42,767 bases of DNA from a virus, in the IMG/VR virus record IMGVR_UViG_3300045955_000077, positions 1 through 42,767 of that record. One strand, written 5' to 3'. The stretch's first letter is position 1; each line of letters opens with the position of its first letter. The notes beneath the pieces were generated by a model that was not told the DNA's origin, did not search any database, and was given only the letters and a program-made list of their open reading frames with translations. This document shows positions 41,501-42,767 of this stretch, one piece after another. The position numbers and the translations under genes were made by a program.

Positions 41501-42767
41501 CCTGCTGAACCTCTGGAGTGGGTGTCGGTGGTGGTGGCGGCGGCACATCCATCCACGGAACATCATATTCCGGAGGATCGAATGGATCCTTGGGCGGCGT
41601 CGACACTATCTCTACATCAATCGGCGCTGGGCTTTCCGGCGTGCCCCTTCCCGGTGCGCCAAACAGACCACCAAAAATGCCGCTGGTAATGCCCAGCCCG
41701 CCCAACCAGCCAAGTGCGGCCCGGCCGGCCTCGGTGGCCGCCAGTGCGCCCACACCCCTCGCACCCAGGGTGCCAATGCCACCAAGGATGTCCGTAGGTG
41801 AAAGCGTGTTTGGATCTGCTCTGCCCTGTGGATCAAGCAGCGAAGGCGCATAGTCCCGCAACGCCTCGATCGAGCGGTTCTCAGCCTCGCGGAAGCTCGT
41901 GGTAACAGGATCGTATGGATCAAAGGCCAGCGTGGTCGGGAAACCGGTGACCGGGTCGACGTTGAAAGTCTGGGTAGTTGGCAACCCGGTGATTTCATCA
42001 ATGTCGGGCGTTGGCCCCAGAATGCTCTGCACCTCCGGCGACAGGAACGATTGGGTGGTCGGCATGCCGGTGACCGGGTCGGTTTGCTCGCTCGGTCCGC
42101 CCAGGATGCCGCTGTACTCGTCGGCGGTGGATGGTCCTTCCCAGCCTGGGGTGCCGTAGTAGCCGGGCGCTTCCGGGCTGCCGGGATCGCCGAAATAGCC
42201 GCCCTTTCCGCCTAATCCGCCGCTTTCGCCGTAGCCGCCCTTTCCGCCTAATCCGCCGCTTTCGCCGTAGCCGCCTTTGCCACCTTCATAGCCGGTGGTG
42301 CCACCCTTGCCGCCCAAGCCGCTGGTTTCACCGTAGCCGCCCTTGCCGCCCAGGTCGCCACCGAGTGCTCCGGTGTCACCGCCCAGGCCGCCGCCCAGGC
42401 CGCCATCATAGCCGCCGCCTTTACCGCCCTCGGAGCCCATACCTCCGAAGCCTTCGCCTCCACCGCCTTTGCCGCCTCCGGCATCACCGCCATAGCCTCC
42501 GGCATCGCCGCCGGTCCCTAACCCGCCGCCATCTCCTCCATAGCCGCCGTAGCCGCCTGACCCCCCGTCACCCCCGCCATAACCGCCAGTTCCCCCATCA
42601 CCGCCATATCCGGAGCCTTCCCCGCCGTATCCCCCGCCTGCCCCATATCCGGAGCCGCCGTCGCTGCCGTCTCCGTATCCGGCGCCGTAGCCCTCGCCGG
42701 CTCCTATGCCGCCGCCATATCCGGAGCCTTCGCCGCCGAAGCCCTCGCCCCCGTAACCCTCGCCTCC
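38541..42767 (-). CDS. Giant multi-repeat virion-type protein with M15/VanY peptidase (C-terminal 1408 of 1452 residues)
   Basis: Continues from 132-1. Numbering from Met 42440: residues 1-90 (plus 109 residues before it) are Gly-rich units such as GGLGGKGGYGES; 118-170 hold three PVTGMPTTQSF-like units; 300-500 are Pro/Ala/Gln repeats including four 15-residue units (TSPETAVAAIANLAQ type). At about 561-680 lies an M15/VanY peptidase: ITSGWRDIEVQRQLWERSG, PHVRGDAADLGS (HxxGxAxD zinc motif) and HEPWHIQA. Then come two blocks (four and five units) of 18-residue DPEAAREVARTVGDLAER repeats separated by a helical part. Probably a virion peptidoglycan peptidase, but its location next to TerL is unusual. 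Confidence 0.8.
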   Translation of the reverse strand, partial: GGEGYGGEGFGGEGSGYGGGIGAGEGYGAGYGDGSDGGSGYGAGGGYGGEGSGYGGDGGTGGYGGGDGGSGGYGGYGGDGGGLGTGGDAGGYGGDAGGGKGGGGEGFGGMGSEGGKGGGYDGGLGGGLGGDTGALGGDLGGKGGYGETSGLGGKGGTTGYEGGKGGYGESGGLGGKGGYGESGGLGGKGGYFGDPGSPEAPGYYGTPGWEGPSTADEYSGILGGPSEQTDPVTGMPTTQSFLSPEVQSILGPTPDIDEITGLPTTQTFNVDPVTGFPTTLAFDPYDPVTTSFREAENRSIEALRDYAPSLLDPQGRADPNTLSPTDILGGIGTLGARGVGALAATEAGRAALGWLGGLGITSGIFGGLFGAPGRGTPESPAPIDVEIVSTPPKDPFDPPEYDVPWMDVPPPPPPTPTPEVQQEPPTQVTQEAPTQVTQEAPATIAQQAPAVAQVAQEAPTAVTQEAPTTVAQQAPAAVAQQAPSTISTPEAPATVAQQAAAVAQQAPAEIAQAAAQVAAVAQTSPETAVAAIANLAQTAPATAVAVIAAVAQDNPEVAAAAITAVAQTNPAVAAAAVNAAAQTAAPATTTAPATTGLLGTLTAPSTPATAEPAGLLSSLPGGFPTGSRSTGLEGLEGEAPTSPPTIRDFIRQQQQVTPIPMIGGAANRGAQRSWENMSPVLRDRLTRMANAMPQHLRNDFGITSGWRDIEVQRQLWERSGRNSRMVARPSPNAPHVRGDAADLGSLSQQGLRSFANTELGRWVHANAARFGLAFPMAHEPWHIQATGTPTIGVATARGARGRATARSTAQARTVPLPPSRPAIPLPGTVQQAGRELEHQEAPPGRAAFVGPGTTTPSISPGLSSLLTGLPDEREIARTIGELAERDPETAREVARVVGNLADLDPEAAREVVRAVGDLAERDPEAAREVARTIGDLAERDPDMAREIVAPKAQAQARTAPAPTRQDLDRTAKSAERAAISQLPGMARDRSDVVEAMRGIARSMAEAAERAARANPDAKDVRQNAERAAREAGRKALDAIPGIAPYEQMLNTAKALAEAAKETAKTAVQNTINAIKTAAKEVKGEITRTVGDLAERDPETAREVARVVGNLADRDPDAAKEVARNIADLHDRDPELAKAVTRVVGDMFDRNPEAAKEVTRTVGNLAERDPEAARAMISPITVQQARMAILSPQPWTTPEPEEFVGPLQREAQLPGRDIELVTPLYDRDPTGKTDRGIIQGVSTPAQQVASRFGVMQDPAIDFDFQSFLGIPGAREVARGPAVTTYDDPNFDIARGPAVRTAPAALGPGTPTAVSTPSPAAPGVPGTPPAAPSGLGAIAAALEAGGNQRITIGQAMQQQPTQQAAQSARELQDLSAILGIPAMLLASMTPNALKALILKTLRDNNVSMAA
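42170..42767 (-). repeat. Gly-rich coding repeats at the contig end
   Basis: Imperfect 9- to 12-base coding units giving GGYGG, GGDGG, GGEG and GSGYG strings on the minus strand, with the same type at 1-80. Exact local duplications occur, for example CCGCCCTTTCCGCCTAATCC at about 42199 and again near 42235. Such repeats hinder assembly, which explains why the contig was opened here. Confidence 0.85.

Noticed and set aside
42170-42767. Regular short repeats that could suggest a CRISPR array or tandem non-coding DNA
   Set aside because: Units are 9-12 bases, coding, and keep one reading frame giving Gly-rich protein; there are no unique spacers of constant length.

Overview
The window reads as one complete genome of a temperate tailed phage (podovirus-like layout), about 42.8 kb, assembled as a circle. 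The circle is inferred from a Gly-rich minus-strand reading frame that starts at 132, runs off the left edge at base 1 and continues in exactly the same frame from base 42767. The sequence is GC-rich by eye. The integrase, the small HTH regulators and the DUF6362-like protein resemble those of prophages in alphaproteobacteria, so an alphaproteobacterial host is my best guess, not a proven one.

Layout. (1) 2439-4857, plus strand: an operon with a DUF932 protein, three small proteins and an HTH protein, ending in a strong terminator at 4947-4988. (2) 7599-5489, minus strand: a short early operon with a Cro-like regulator, a VRR-NUC nuclease, a replication-associated-like protein, two small proteins and a DUF6362-like protein. 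(3) 7685-14565, plus strand: an XRE repressor-like gene, an operator-covered promoter, small peptides, ERF single-strand annealing protein, YqaJ exonuclease, many small early proteins, an excisionase-like protein, a tyrosine integrase and a candidate attP. (4) The late region is all on the minus strand. It starts at 2335, runs down to 1, wraps to 42767 and continues to 14731: small-terminase-like gene, a 545-base non-coding region, four small genes, a 1452-residue repeat protein with an M15 peptidase, TerL, a portal split in two, scaffold, SU10-type capsid, adaptor and decoration-like proteins, fibre-like proteins, a P22 gp10-like tail protein, ejection proteins (one with an S74 chaperone end, one with an amidase) and the lysis cassette.

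How it works together. Candidate operators of the form TTAGGAC-N5-GTCCTAA overlap or follow the promoters of all three early units and also occur upstream of the late genes, which suggests one repressor regulon. ERF plus YqaJ form a recombination pair. No DNA polymerase, helicase or primase is visible, so replication probably depends on the host. Genes are tightly coupled through ATGA, GTGA and TGATG overlaps.

Most unusual points: the giant multi-repeat peptidase protein across the contig junction; a family of seven tetraloop hairpins with covarying stems scattered through both arms; the split portal; an attP candidate with opposed paired arm sites; and a pseudoknot-like structure in the late leader.
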